DNA of 27,834 nucleotides, taken from positions 1-27,834 of the forward strand of contig JAFYYO010000162.1 of the NCBI GenBank assembly GCA_017557475.1. The letters run 5' to 3'. This document shows, one piece after another, positions 15,272-23,900 of this stretch. The translations under genes were made by a program, and so were the position numbers. Numbering within the stretch: position 1 is the first letter of the stretch; the number at the start of each line of letters is the position of its first letter. The notes under the pieces are model-generated. The model saw nothing but the letters and a program-made list of their open reading frames with translations, did no database searches and was not told where the DNA came from. Source of the stretch: Bacteroidaceae bacterium. Its GTDB lineage: Bacteria; Bacteroidota; Bacteroidia; Bacteroidales; Bacteroidaceae.

Positions 15272-15330
15272 GCGTCTGCAGGAGAAAAACGAATGCTTGG
15301 GGAATTCTTATGCCCTGCTTCGTCGAAAAA

Positions 15331-15414
15331 CATAACGTGTTATGATGGCAAACATAACGTGTTATGATGACCAACATAACGTGTTATGATTGCAATCATA
15401 ACGTGGCGTGTTTG
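15331..15414. repeat. 22-bp dyad array 3 (ATAAC/GTTAT stems), four units
   Basis: CGTG cores at 15336, 15358, 15380 and 15402, all 22 apart, with CATAA/TTATG arms. A perfect 18-base palindrome TTATGATTGCAATCATAA (15384-15401) is centred exactly halfway between cores 3 and 4. On the minus strand the array leads into T5 (complement of 15326-15330), so it can end the flippase-like transcript (stop 15425-15427). The last unit ends CGTGGCGTGTTT, as in array 2. Confidence 0.85.
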
Positions 15415-15424
15415 GAAACGCAAC

Positions 15425-16408
15425 TCAGGCAGTCTTGTTTTTCCTCAAGGCAAGGGCTACGGAAGACCACACGCCAAGCAGTGCCACAAGCATGGTCTGG
15501 ATGGTATGAACGATGAGAACAAAGAGTGCAGCCTCAGTCTGTCCGACGCCATAAAGCACCAGAACCGTCTTCACGGCAAAGTGCCAAGAGCCAGCACCAT
15601 TAGGTGTGGGAACAAGTACGGCAAAAGTGCCGACCACAAAAGCCACGAGCGCAGCCAAAGGACCAAGTCCTGCTGTAAAGTCGAAGCAGAAGAAAGTCAG
15701 GTAGAAATGCAGGTAATAGCTCACCCAAATGCCAACGGAATAGACGATGAAAAGCAGCGGACTCTCCACTTCTCGAACGGAAAGCAGACCATTCTTCAAG
15801 TCTGAAACGACCGACCTCGTCTTCGAAAAGATGCGAAAACGCTTGGAGACGAACACGATGCATACTATTGCCAGAAGTCCACAGACTGCCGTCACGAGCC
15901 AACCCGTCAGCGAGAACTGACCAAACAGGCTGTTCATCGAGACGCCTGTCTCTTGGAAGAAATGCAAAAAGACTGGGATTTGCGTCAGGAAAGTCAAGGC
16001 GGAAAGCAGGAGGATGAGCACCGTGTCGATGATTCTCTCTGTGACAACTGTGCCGACACTCAGGCTGAAGTTGGTTCCTTCGTAGCGTCGCAAAATGCCG
16101 CATCGCAGCACCTCGCCCACTCTTGGCACGACAAGACTGCTGGCATAACTGAGGAAGATGGCATGCACGCAAGTGGAAAGTCTCGGACGTTCCCCAGTTG
16201 GAGCCAGGACTTGACGCCACCGCATAGCTCGCAAGACTTGGGCCAAGACGCCAAACGGCAGGCTAAGGAGCATCCAAGTCCACGACATCTTCTGCGAAAG
16301 AGCATCCACAAGTTCCTCCCATCGAATGCCACGATACATCCACCAAAGTATGCCGACCGCCAACGCTAAAGGCACACCTATCTTGATAAACTTTCTTACC
16401 CTTTGCAC
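15425..16408 (-). CDS. Flippase-like integral membrane protein (LPG_synthase_TM family)
   Basis: 327-aa polytopic membrane protein of the lysylphosphatidylglycerol synthase TM/UPF0104 type (Pfam PF03706). About eight hydrophobic helices are seen (for example VPLALAVGILWWMY, WTWMLLSLPFGVLAQVL, LLIVHTIQ-type C-terminal helices), with the family motifs RAMRWRQVLAP, VVPRVGEVLRCGILRR, TVVTERIIDT and VPTPNGAGSWHFA. There is no C-terminal lysyl-transferase domain, so it is not an MprF synthase; lipid or glycolipid translocation is the usual guess. The start is GTG at 16408; no upstream ATG exists in the 60-base divergent gap. It diverges from rsmA. Confidence 0.85.
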   Translation of the reverse strand: MQRVRKFIKIGVPLALAVGILWWMYRGIRWEELVDALSQKMSWTWMLLSLPFGVLAQVLRAMRWRQVLAPTGERPRLSTCVHAIFLSYASSLVVPRVGEVLRCGILRRYEGTNFSLSVGTVVTERIIDTVLILLLSALTFLTQIPVFLHFFQETGVSMNSLFGQFSLTGWLVTAVCGLLAIVCIVFVSKRFRIFSKTRSVVSDLKNGLLSVREVESPLLFIVYSVGIWVSYYLHFYLTFFCFDFTAGLGPLAALVAFVVGTFAVLVPTPNGAGSWHFAVKTVLVLYGVGQTEAALFVLIVHTIQTMLVALLGVWSSVALALRKNKTA

Positions 16409-16430
16409 TTCTTAAGTGAACTTTTTTTCT

Positions 16431-16438
16431 TATCTTTG
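16431..16438 (+). promoter_or_regulatory. -7 box for rsmA-fbp
   Basis: TATCTTTG matches TAnnTTTG; the transcript should begin near 16445, giving a short leader to ATG 16468. This decides the rsmA start: GTG 16441 would lie before the predicted transcript start. No -33 TTTG is seen at 19-21 bases. Confidence 0.65.
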
Positions 16439-16443
16439 CAGTG

Positions 16444-16451
16444 CAAATGTA
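16444..16451 (-). promoter_or_regulatory. -7 box for the flippase-like gene
   Basis: Minus strand TACATTTG, 36 bases upstream of GTG 16408. It faces the rsmA -7 box only 5 bases away. No good -33 element is visible. Confidence 0.5.
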
Positions 16452-16467
16452 CAAAGAATTAAGCAGA

Positions 16468-17286
16468 ATGAGAGCAGTTAAGCCAAAAAAGTTCCTCGGA
16501 CAGCACTTTTTGACCGATTTGAGCATCGCTTCTCGCATTGCCGACACGGTTGATGCGTGCCCGGAACTGCCCATCTTGGAAGTCGGACCAGGCATGGGCG
16601 TCATGACTCAGTACCTTGTTCAGAAGTCGAGACAGGTGAAGGTCGTCGAGATAGACTATGAAAGTGTGGAATACCTCAGGCGAACTTGGCCCGAACTGGA
16701 GGACAGCATTATCGAGGACGACTTCCTGAAGATGCATCTCGACCGCACTTTCGAGGGCAAGCCCTTCGTCCTGACGGGCAACTATCCCTACAACATCTCC
16801 AGCCAAATCTTCTTTAAGATGCTTGACTACAAGGAGTTGATTCCCTGCTGCACAGGCATGATTCAGAAAGAAGTCGCGGAAAGAATGGCGGCGAAACCTG
16901 GAGGCAAGACTTACGGAATAGTGAGCGTCCTCATCCAAGCCTGGTATGATGTGGAATATCTCTTCACCGTGGAGCCTGGCGTATTCAATCCTCCGCCCAA
17001 AGTTCGCAGCGCTGTCATTCGCCTGACACGCAATCAGACGACCGATCTGGGCTGCGACGAGAAGCTTTTCAAAAGGCTTGTGAAGACGACTTTCAACCAG
17101 AGGAGAAAGACGCTCCGCAACAACATCAAGCCACTTCTCTCGGGACTTCAGGCTGAAAGAGGTGTGACGATAGATTTCACAGAACTCCTCGCCGACCCCA
17201 TCATGCAGAAGCGACCCGAACAACTCAGTGTTCAGGACTTCATCGACCTTACCCTTCGCATCCAAAACATAATGCAAAATGACTAA
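16468..17286 (+). CDS. rsmA: 16S rRNA (adenine1518-N6/adenine1519-N6)-dimethyltransferase
   Basis: SAM-dependent dimethylation of two adjacent adenines in the 3' terminal hairpin of 16S rRNA (KsgA). From ATG 16468 the protein is 272 aa and starts MRAVKPKKFLGQHFLTD, the standard family start. SAM motif I is EVGPGMG (38-44), followed by VVEID, EDDFL and the catalytic N-x-P-Y as NYPY (105-108). The C-terminal domain is helical (TTFNQRRKTLRNN). The frame is open upstream to GTG 16441, but the promoter position excludes that start. The stop overlaps the fbp start by 8 bases. Confidence 0.97.
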   Translation: MRAVKPKKFLGQHFLTDLSIASRIADTVDACPELPILEVGPGMGVMTQYLVQKSRQVKVVEIDYESVEYLRRTWPELEDSIIEDDFLKMHLDRTFEGKPFVLTGNYPYNISSQIFFKMLDYKELIPCCTGMIQKEVAERMAAKPGGKTYGIVSVLIQAWYDVEYLFTVEPGVFNPPPKVRSAVIRLTRNQTTDLGCDEKLFKRLVKTTFNQRRKTLRNNIKPLLSGLQAERGVTIDFTELLADPIMQKRPEQLSVQDFIDLTLRIQNIMQND

Positions 17287-19258
17287 CAATACCGACATGC
17301 GATTGCTCCAACTCCTCGCCCAGACCTTTCCCAACAGTGAGAGTGCGAGCACAGAAATCATAAACCTCGAGGCGATTCTCAGTCTTCCGAAAGGCACCGA
17401 GCACTTTGTAGCCGACATTCACGGCGAGCATGAAGCCTTCCTGCACATCCTCAGGAATGCCAGCGGAAACATTAAGAGAAAGGTTTACGACCTGTTTGAA
17501 GACTCGCTTCCAAAGCAGGAGATGCGCGACCTCTGCACCCTCATCTACTATCCAGAAAAGCGTCTGGAGATGATTGAGGAGGGTTCGGACGATGACCTCT
17601 CTGGTTACTATGCCCGCACACTCCTGCAGCTCATACAGGTTTGCCAGTCCGTGAGCAGTAAGTACACACGCAGCAAGGTCCGCAAAGCCCTGCCGAAGCA
17701 GTTCGCTTACATCATCGAGGAACTCCTCCACGAAAGCCCGAACGATGAGGATAAGGACGCCTACGTGCAACGCATCGTTGAGACAATCGTCCAGATTGGG
17801 CAGGCTCGCAATTTCATTATCGCAATTTGTAATGTCATCCACAAGTTGAGCATCGACCAACTTCACATTCTTGGCGATATCTTCGACCGAGGTCCTGGAG
17901 CTCACATCATTATGGATTACCTGCTGACACGCGAGAACTTCGACTTGCAATGGGGTAATCACGACGCCCTTTGGATGGGGGCTGCCGCCGGCCAAGACGC
18001 TTGTATCGCCATTGTGCTGCGACTCTCGTTGCGTTTCGCCAACTTGGCCACGCTGGAAGAAGGCTACGGAATCAATCTTTTGCCACTCGCCACGTTTGCA
18101 ATGGAGACCTATGCCGACGACCCCTGCTTGCAGTTCCAACCCATCGGAAATCTCGCTGAGGTGAAGGGCGACGAGAAGCGTCTGCGCCTGATAGCCCAGA
18201 TGCACAAGGCCATTTCGGTCATTCAGTTCAAGCTCGAGGGACAGCTTGTCCGCCAGCATCCCGAGTGGAACATCGACAGACGGGGCACCTTGGAGAACAT
18301 CGACCTCAGCCAGAACGGCACCTATCACTTCGAAGGAAAGGACTATCCACTGCTCGACACCAGCTTCCCAACCCTCGATCCCAACGACCCCTACAAGCTT
18401 TCGCCAGAGGAAGAGGAACTCATGAAGCGCCTGCATCATTCGTTCCGCATCTCCGAGAAACTGCAGAAACACGTCCGCTGCCTGTTCAGTCACGGCTCGA
18501 TGTTCTTGGTGAGCAACAGCAATCTGCTCTTCCATGCGTCCGTTCCGCTCAATCCTGACGGCAGCTTGAGGCAGGTCGAGATAGACGGCAAGGCTTTCGA
18601 GGGACGCGAACTGATGCAGCACATCGAGCAACGGATGCGCCTTTGTTTCCAGCATGACACGCCCAGAGAGCAGCGCCTCGAAGCCCGCGACTTCTTCTGG
18701 TACCTGTGGTGCGGTCCCGACAGCCCGCTTTTCGACAAGAGCAGAATGACGACTTTCGAGCGTTATTTCCTTGCCGATCCGGCCACGCATCACGAAGAGA
18801 AAGGCGCTTACTACTTGCTTCGCGAGAATCCGGAAGTGTGTACGCGCATCCTGGACCACTTCGGAGTGGAAGGCGAGACGCGCCACATCATCAACGGCCA
18901 CGTTCCTATTCATGCTGCACAAGGTGAGAATCCCATCAAGGCAGACGGCATGCTGATGGTCATCGACGGCGGTTTCTCGAAGTCTTACCATCACACGACA
19001 GGCATCGCAGGCTATACCCTCGTCTATCACAGCCGCGGTTTCCAACTCATTCAGCATGAACCGTTTACCAGTACAGCTGAGGCTGTCGCAAATGGAACCG
19101 ACATCAAGAGCAGCACACAAATCGTGGAGATGATGGGCCGACGCATCCGTGTCCGCGACACAGACAGGGGTCGGCAGTTGCAGGAACAGATAAAGGAACT
19201 CCGCCAACTGCTTCGCGCTTACCGTCACGGCCTCATCAAGGAGAACAATAAAAAGTAG
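17279..19258 (+). CDS. fbp: Fructose-1,6-bisphosphatase, class III
   Basis: Gluconeogenic hydrolysis of fructose-1,6-bisphosphate to fructose-6-phosphate by the large metallophosphatase-type enzyme (PF06874), typical of Firmicutes and Bacteroidetes. Metallophosphatase motifs: ADIHGEHEAF (D46, H48), LGDIFDRGPG (198-206), WGNHDALW (N227, H228, D229), and a later INGHVPIHAAQGENP histidine region. 659 aa is the usual size. ATG 17279 overlaps the end of rsmA, so translation is likely coupled. A hairpin with T8 follows about 100 bases after the stop. Pairing of a ribosome-assembly gene with a gluconeogenic gene has no obvious functional logic. Confidence 0.96.
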   Translation: MTNNTDMRLLQLLAQTFPNSESASTEIINLEAILSLPKGTEHFVADIHGEHEAFLHILRNASGNIKRKVYDLFEDSLPKQEMRDLCTLIYYPEKRLEMIEEGSDDDLSGYYARTLLQLIQVCQSVSSKYTRSKVRKALPKQFAYIIEELLHESPNDEDKDAYVQRIVETIVQIGQARNFIIAICNVIHKLSIDQLHILGDIFDRGPGAHIIMDYLLTRENFDLQWGNHDALWMGAAAGQDACIAIVLRLSLRFANLATLEEGYGINLLPLATFAMETYADDPCLQFQPIGNLAEVKGDEKRLRLIAQMHKAISVIQFKLEGQLVRQHPEWNIDRRGTLENIDLSQNGTYHFEGKDYPLLDTSFPTLDPNDPYKLSPEEEELMKRLHHSFRISEKLQKHVRCLFSHGSMFLVSNSNLLFHASVPLNPDGSLRQVEIDGKAFEGRELMQHIEQRMRLCFQHDTPREQRLEARDFFWYLWCGPDSPLFDKSRMTTFERYFLADPATHHEEKGAYYLLRENPEVCTRILDHFGVEGETRHIINGHVPIHAAQGENPIKADGMLMVIDGGFSKSYHHTTGIAGYTLVYHSRGFQLIQHEPFTSTAEAVANGTDIKSSTQIVEMMGRRIRVRDTDRGRQLQEQIKELRQLLRAYRHGLIKENNKK

Positions 19259-19290
19259 AGGATTGCAGGACCTCCCAGTCACGTCTCCAA

Positions 19291-19373
19291 ACTAGGCGTG
19301 GCTAGTTGGCAAACTAGACGTGCCTAATTCGCAAACTAGACGTGCCTAGTTGGGCAACTAGGCGTGGCTAGTT
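19291..19373. repeat. 22-bp dyad array 4 (CTAG stems), four units
   Basis: CGTG cores at 19297, 19319, 19341 and 19363, exactly 22 apart, with AACTAG/CTAGTT-type arms (one AATT variant). A lone half unit CACGTCT lies out of register at 19280. The array fills the gap between the convergent fbp and pssA genes. Confidence 0.85.
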
Positions 19374-19379
19374 TTTTTT
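19356..19379 (+). terminator. Intrinsic terminator for rsmA-fbp, formed by the last unit of array 4
   Basis: Stem AACTAG (19356-19361), loop GCGTGG, stem CTAGTT (19368-19373), then T8 overlapping the stem end (19372-19379). The T-run ends 2 bases before the pssA stop codon. Confidence 0.75.
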
Positions 19380-19381
19380 CA

Positions 19382-20083
19382 TCACTTTTTGACGATTCTG
19401 GGAAAGACTATCGAAACCGCTACATACCATACAATAATAGCAGCGAGAGCCGAGGTGCCCAGAAGCAAGAGAGGCAGGCAGCCGATCAGGAAGACGTATT
19501 TCTCTTTGTTGTCCGTCCAACTGAAATTCTTGAACTTCAACGCCAGCATAGGCACTTCGCAGACCAGCAACATGCAGAACAACAGCATGAAGAGGAAAAG
19601 GAAGACGGCATTGAACTTCAGCGAAACGAGGAATGCGTGCGCTCCCAGCACGAGACTTCCCCAGAAGAGGGCATTCGCAGGAGTCGGCAGACCGATGAAC
19701 TGCTGGTGCTGACGCTCGTCAAGATTGAACTTTGCCAATCGTAAAGCCGAGAACGCAGCCATCAAGAAAGCCGTATAAGGAAGCACGCTCTTTATCGGCA
19801 TCAACAGCTCGGGATAGTGCACCTCGTGGAAAAGATAGAAGATAATAGCACTTGGAGCGACGCCGAAGGTCACTACATCGGCCAGCGAATCCAGTTCCTT
19901 CCCTATGGCAGAAGACACACCAAGGGCTCTTGCCACCATGCCATCGAAGAAATCAAACACGGCTCCCAGGATAATCATCAACACCGCATAGTGGTATTGA
20001 CCGTAGAAAGCACAACCAGTAGCTATGCAGCCGCAGATGAGATTGCAGCAAGTCAGGGAGTTCGGAATATTACGCTTGATCAT
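19382..20083 (-). CDS. pssA: CDP-diacylglycerol--serine O-phosphatidyltransferase
   Basis: Membrane enzyme that makes phosphatidylserine from CDP-diacylglycerol and serine. The CDP-alcohol phosphotransferase signature is complete: D44, D47, G48, A51-R52, G61, D65, D69 in [12 protein letters not shown] through GKELDSLAD. Around it are several hydrophobic helices. 233 aa matches the short membrane-bound PssA of Bacteroidetes and Bacillus, not the E. coli type. Its start overlaps the psd end by 14 bases, so product and next-step enzyme are co-expressed. Confidence 0.96.
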   Translation of the reverse strand: MIKRNIPNSLTCCNLICGCIATGCAFYGQYHYAVLMIILGAVFDFFDGMVARALGVSSAIGKELDSLADVVTFGVAPSAIIFYLFHEVHYPELLMPIKSVLPYTAFLMAAFSALRLAKFNLDERQHQQFIGLPTPANALFWGSLVLGAHAFLVSLKFNAVFLFLFMLLFCMLLVCEVPMLALKFKNFSWTDNKEKYVFLIGCLPLLLLGTSALAAIIVWYVAVSIVFPRIVKK

Positions 20084-20783
20084 CTGGAGTGAGTGTCTTT
20101 AGTTTTGCTATAATGGTTTCATTGCCGACGGTCTTCTGATTGAGTTTCACACAGACCTCCGTGCCGAGAGGCAGGTACAGGTCAACTCTGGAACCGAACT
20201 TGATGAAGCCGAGGTGCTCGTCCACATAACAATCCTCGCCAACGCTGGGATAAGTGACAATGCGACGAGCCATCGCACCTGCCACTTGACGGGCAAGAAT
20301 CTCCGTACCATCAGGTGTCTCGATGACGACCAGGCTATGCTCGTTCTCGTCGCTTGCCTTTGGCAGCCAAGCCTTGTGGAAGTTGCCGTCGTAATGACTA
20401 ACATGCTTAATCGTTCCGTCAACCGGAATCCAATTGGCATGCACATTAAAAAGGCTCATGAAAATACTTACCATTACTCTTCTGTCGTGGAAATACTCCG
20501 TCTCCTCCGTTTCCTCCAAGACCACGACCTTGCCGTCGGCAGGCGCCAGGACCAGTCCTTCCGTCTCACCCTCGAAGGTGCGGATGGGACATTGGAAGAA
20601 GTTCAGCAGGATGCCATACAAGGTGGCGCTTATTATGATACAGATATCGAAAGGCAGACGCGATTCGAAGGTATGCAGTATGATAAAGTTGAGCACCACC
20701 AACACAATGGCGCTCCACAGAAGAGTCTTCTTTCCTTCGTGATGAAGACGTATTTTCTTGAGTTTTCTAAGCCTTTTTCCCAT
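20070..20783 (-). CDS. psd: Phosphatidylserine decarboxylase proenzyme
   Basis: Pyruvoyl-dependent enzyme turning phosphatidylserine into phosphatidylethanolamine. 237 aa is the short (archaeal-type) form. Two N-terminal hydrophobic helices (about 20-65) are followed by APADGKVV, the [12 protein letters not shown] motif and the self-cleavage site FGS (G197-S198), where the serine becomes the pyruvoyl group. It is followed by pssA. A good promoter lies 23-53 bases upstream of the ATG. Confidence 0.96.
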   Translation of the reverse strand: MGKRLRKLKKIRLHHEGKKTLLWSAIVLVVLNFIILHTFESRLPFDICIIISATLYGILLNFFQCPIRTFEGETEGLVLAPADGKVVVLEETEETEYFHDRRVMVSIFMSLFNVHANWIPVDGTIKHVSHYDGNFHKAWLPKASDENEHSLVVIETPDGTEILARQVAGAMARRIVTYPSVGEDCYVDEHLGFIKFGSRVDLYLPLGTEVCVKLNQKTVGNETIIAKLKTLTPDDQA

Positions 20784-20805
20784 GCCTTTTTGGTATTGTG
20801 CGGCT

Positions 20806-20836
20806 CAAAGTTAACACTTTTTTCTGAACCTGCAAG
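20806..20836 (-). promoter_or_regulatory. Promoter for psd-pssA
   Basis: Minus strand CTTG (20836-20833), 19 bases, TAACTTTG (20813-20806). The -7 box is a full match to TAnnTTTG and the -33 box has one change. Confidence 0.7.
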
Positions 20837-20885
20837 GGCAAATGAGACGTTTTTCTTCAATACGGAAGAAAAAAGATGTCATTCT

Positions 20886-20917
20886 CTTGTCCGATACAAA
20901 AAAAAACACTAACTTCG
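20886..20917 (+). promoter_or_regulatory. Promoter for dnaE-trxA-cysS
   Basis: CTTG (20886-20889), 20 bases, TAACTTCG (20910-20917), 26 bases before the dnaE ATG. One mismatch in each box. Confidence 0.55.
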
Positions 20918-20943
20918 CATTCTCTACATAACAAAAGACTGAC

Positions 20944-23900
20944 ATGACTGACTTCGTACACTTACACGTCCACTCACAATACTCCCTGCTCGACGGACAG
21001 GCTTCCATCAAAGGCATGGTGGACAAAGCCATCGGCGACGGTATGCGCGGTATGGCACTTACCGATCACGGCAATATGTTTGGCGTCAAAGAGCTGTACG
21101 ATTACTGTAAGAAAATAAACAAAGCAAGAAAAGAGAAGGAAGAAGAACCATTCAAACCCATCTTCGGCTGCGAGATGTATGTAGCTCGAGGCGGAGACAA
21201 GAGCATCAAAGAAGGCAAGGAGAACCAGTCGGGCTGGCACCTCATTGTGCTTGCAAAGAACCAGACCGGCTACCACAACCTTATTAAACTTGTTTCACGC
21301 GCATGGGTAGACGGCATCTACAGGACACCTCGTACCGACCATAAAGACCTCGAAACCTATCACGAAGGACTCATCATCTGCTCTGCATGCATTGGTGGCG
21401 AAGTCCCCAAAAAGATTCAGAACGGCGACATCAAAGGCGCAGAGGAAAGCATCAAGTGGTTCAAGAGCATCTGGGGCGACGACTACTACATCGAACTGCA
21501 ACGTCATGAAGTGACAAACCCAATGCAGATTGCCAACCGAGAGTTCTTCGAAATACAGAAGCAGGTCAATCCCGTGCTCATCGAACTAGCAAAGAAGCAT
21601 GGCGTGAAACTCGTCTGCTCGAACGACTCGCACTTCCTGGACGAAGACGATGCCGAAGCACACGACCTCCTGCTCTGCCTCTCAACAGGCAAAGACCTCG
21701 ATGACCCCAACCGCATGCGCTACAGCAAGCAGGAATGGTTCAAGACCCGTGCCGAGATGAACGCCATCTTCGGAGACATCCCCGAAGCACTTGCCAACAC
21801 TTGCGAAATACTTGACAAAGTCGAGATATACGACCTCGAATCAAACCCCATCATGCCCTTCTTCCCCATCCCGGACGACTTCGGGACGGAAGAACTCTGG
21901 AGACAGAAGTTCACAGAGGAAGACCTCTTCAAGGAATTCACGAGCGACGAGAACGGAGAAAACCCCTTGCCTCGTGAAGAAGGAGAGAAGAAGATTGAGA
22001 AACTTGGCGGCATCGACAAACTCTATCGCATTAAGTTCGAGGCAGACTATCTTGCCAAACTCGCTTACGAAGGCGCCGAACGCCTTTACCCCACCCCACT
22101 CTCTAAGGAACTGGATGACAGAATCCGCTATGAATTGCACATCATGAAGACGATGGGCTTCCCGGGATATTTCCTCATTGTGCAAGACTTTATCAACAGC
22201 GCAAGGAACGAGCTGGGCGTCTGGGTAGGGCCTGGACGAGGCTCGGCTGCCGGCTCAGTAGTTGCTTATTGCTTAGGCATCACTCGTCTCGACCCACTTA
22301 AGTACGACCTTCTGTTCGAGCGTTTCCTCAACCCAGACCGCATCTCCCTGCCCGATATCGACACCGACTTCGACGATGACGGCAGAGGCAAAGTGCTGCA
22401 ATGGGTGATGGACAAGTACGGCAAGGAGAACTGTTCACACATCATCACCTATGGCGCCATGAAGGCAAAAGGCAGTATTAAGGACGTAGGACGAGTAGAG
22501 AAAGTGCCCCTATCTGTGGTCAATGCTTGGTGCAAGGCAATGCCCGACATGCTGCCAGACTTGCCAGACGGCAAGAAGAGAGAAGATACCCTCGAGAACT
22601 ACATTGAGTTCACACCCGAACTGAAGGCCGCTCGCTTCTCAAAAGACAAGAAAGAAGCCGACACCATCAAGTATGCCCTCAAACTCGAGGGAACTGTACG
22701 CAACACTGGTATCCATGCTTGCGGCTTCATCATCTGTCGCGACCCCATAAGCGACCACGTTCCCGTCTCGACAGCAGACGACCCAGACTTCCCCGACCGC
22801 AAGACAGCAGTCACTCAATACGATGGACATGTCATCGAGAGTACCGGCCTCATCAAGATGGACTTCCTTGGCTTGAAGACGCTATCGCAACTCAAAGAAG
22901 CTTGTCGCATCGTCAAGGAGGCACACGGCATAGACATCGACCTTGAGAACATACCCATCGACGACCCACTTACCTACAAGCTCTATCAGGAAGGCCGCAC
23001 TGTCGGCACCTTCCAGTTTGAGTCTCCAGGTATGAGAAAGTACCTGAAGGAACTGCACCCGACAGTCTTCGAGGACCTCATCGCCATGAATGCTCTCTAC
23101 CGACCTGGGCCTATGGCAAAGATTCCGCAGTTCATCAAGCGCAAGAACGGACAAGAGGACATCACATACGACCTCGATGCTTGCGAAGAATATCTTCGCG
23201 ACACGTATGGCATTACCGTCTATCAGGAGCAGGTTATGCTCCTTGCTCGTAAGCTTGCCGGCTTCACCCGAGGCGAAAGCGACACCTTGCGAAAGGCGAT
23301 GGGCAAGAAGATGAAGAATGTCATCACACAGATGAGGCCCAAGTTCATCAATGGCGGCATCCAGAATGGACACGACAAGAAAACGCTCGAGAAGATTTGG
23401 GGAGAATGGGAGAAGTTTGCGGAGTACGCTTTCAACAAGTCGCATGCCGCTTGCTACTCATGGGTCGCATACCAGACCGCATACATGAAAGCCCACTATC
23501 CTGCCGAGTTCATGGCTGCCTTGCTGACTCGAGGAAAGGATGACGTGAAGGAAGTGACCAAGTTGCTTGAGGAGTGTCACGCCATGAAGATTGAGGTGCT
23601 AGGCCCCGACGTGAACGAATCACACCGCGACTTCGGTGTCAACGACCGTCAGCAGATACGCTACGGACTGACTGCCATCAAGGGTCTTGGCGAGGCAGCA
23701 GTGCAAGTCATAGTAGACGAGAGGGAGAAGAACGGACCTTTCAAGGACATCTTCGACTTTGCGGAACGCGTCAACCTGTCAGCCATCAAACGCAACGGAA
23801 TGGAGTGTCTTGCCCTGAGCGGTGCTTTCGACACCATCGCAGGCGACATCCATCGTGAGCAGTTCGTTGCCTCAAACATGAAGGGCGACGTTTTCCTTGA

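Noticed and set aside
15425..16408. MprF-type lysyl-phosphatidylglycerol synthase
   Set aside because: Only the membrane domain is present; the cytosolic aminoacyl-transferase domain is missing.
16441..16467. GTG 16441 as the rsmA start
   Set aside because: It lies 3 bases after the -7 box, upstream of the likely transcript start; MRAVKPKKFLGQHF from 16468 is the usual family start.
17249..19282. Open frame of 677 codons on the minus strand opposite fbp
   Set aside because: It mirrors fbp codon structure, has no recognisable protein features, overlaps rsmA, and fbp is an unmistakable enzyme.
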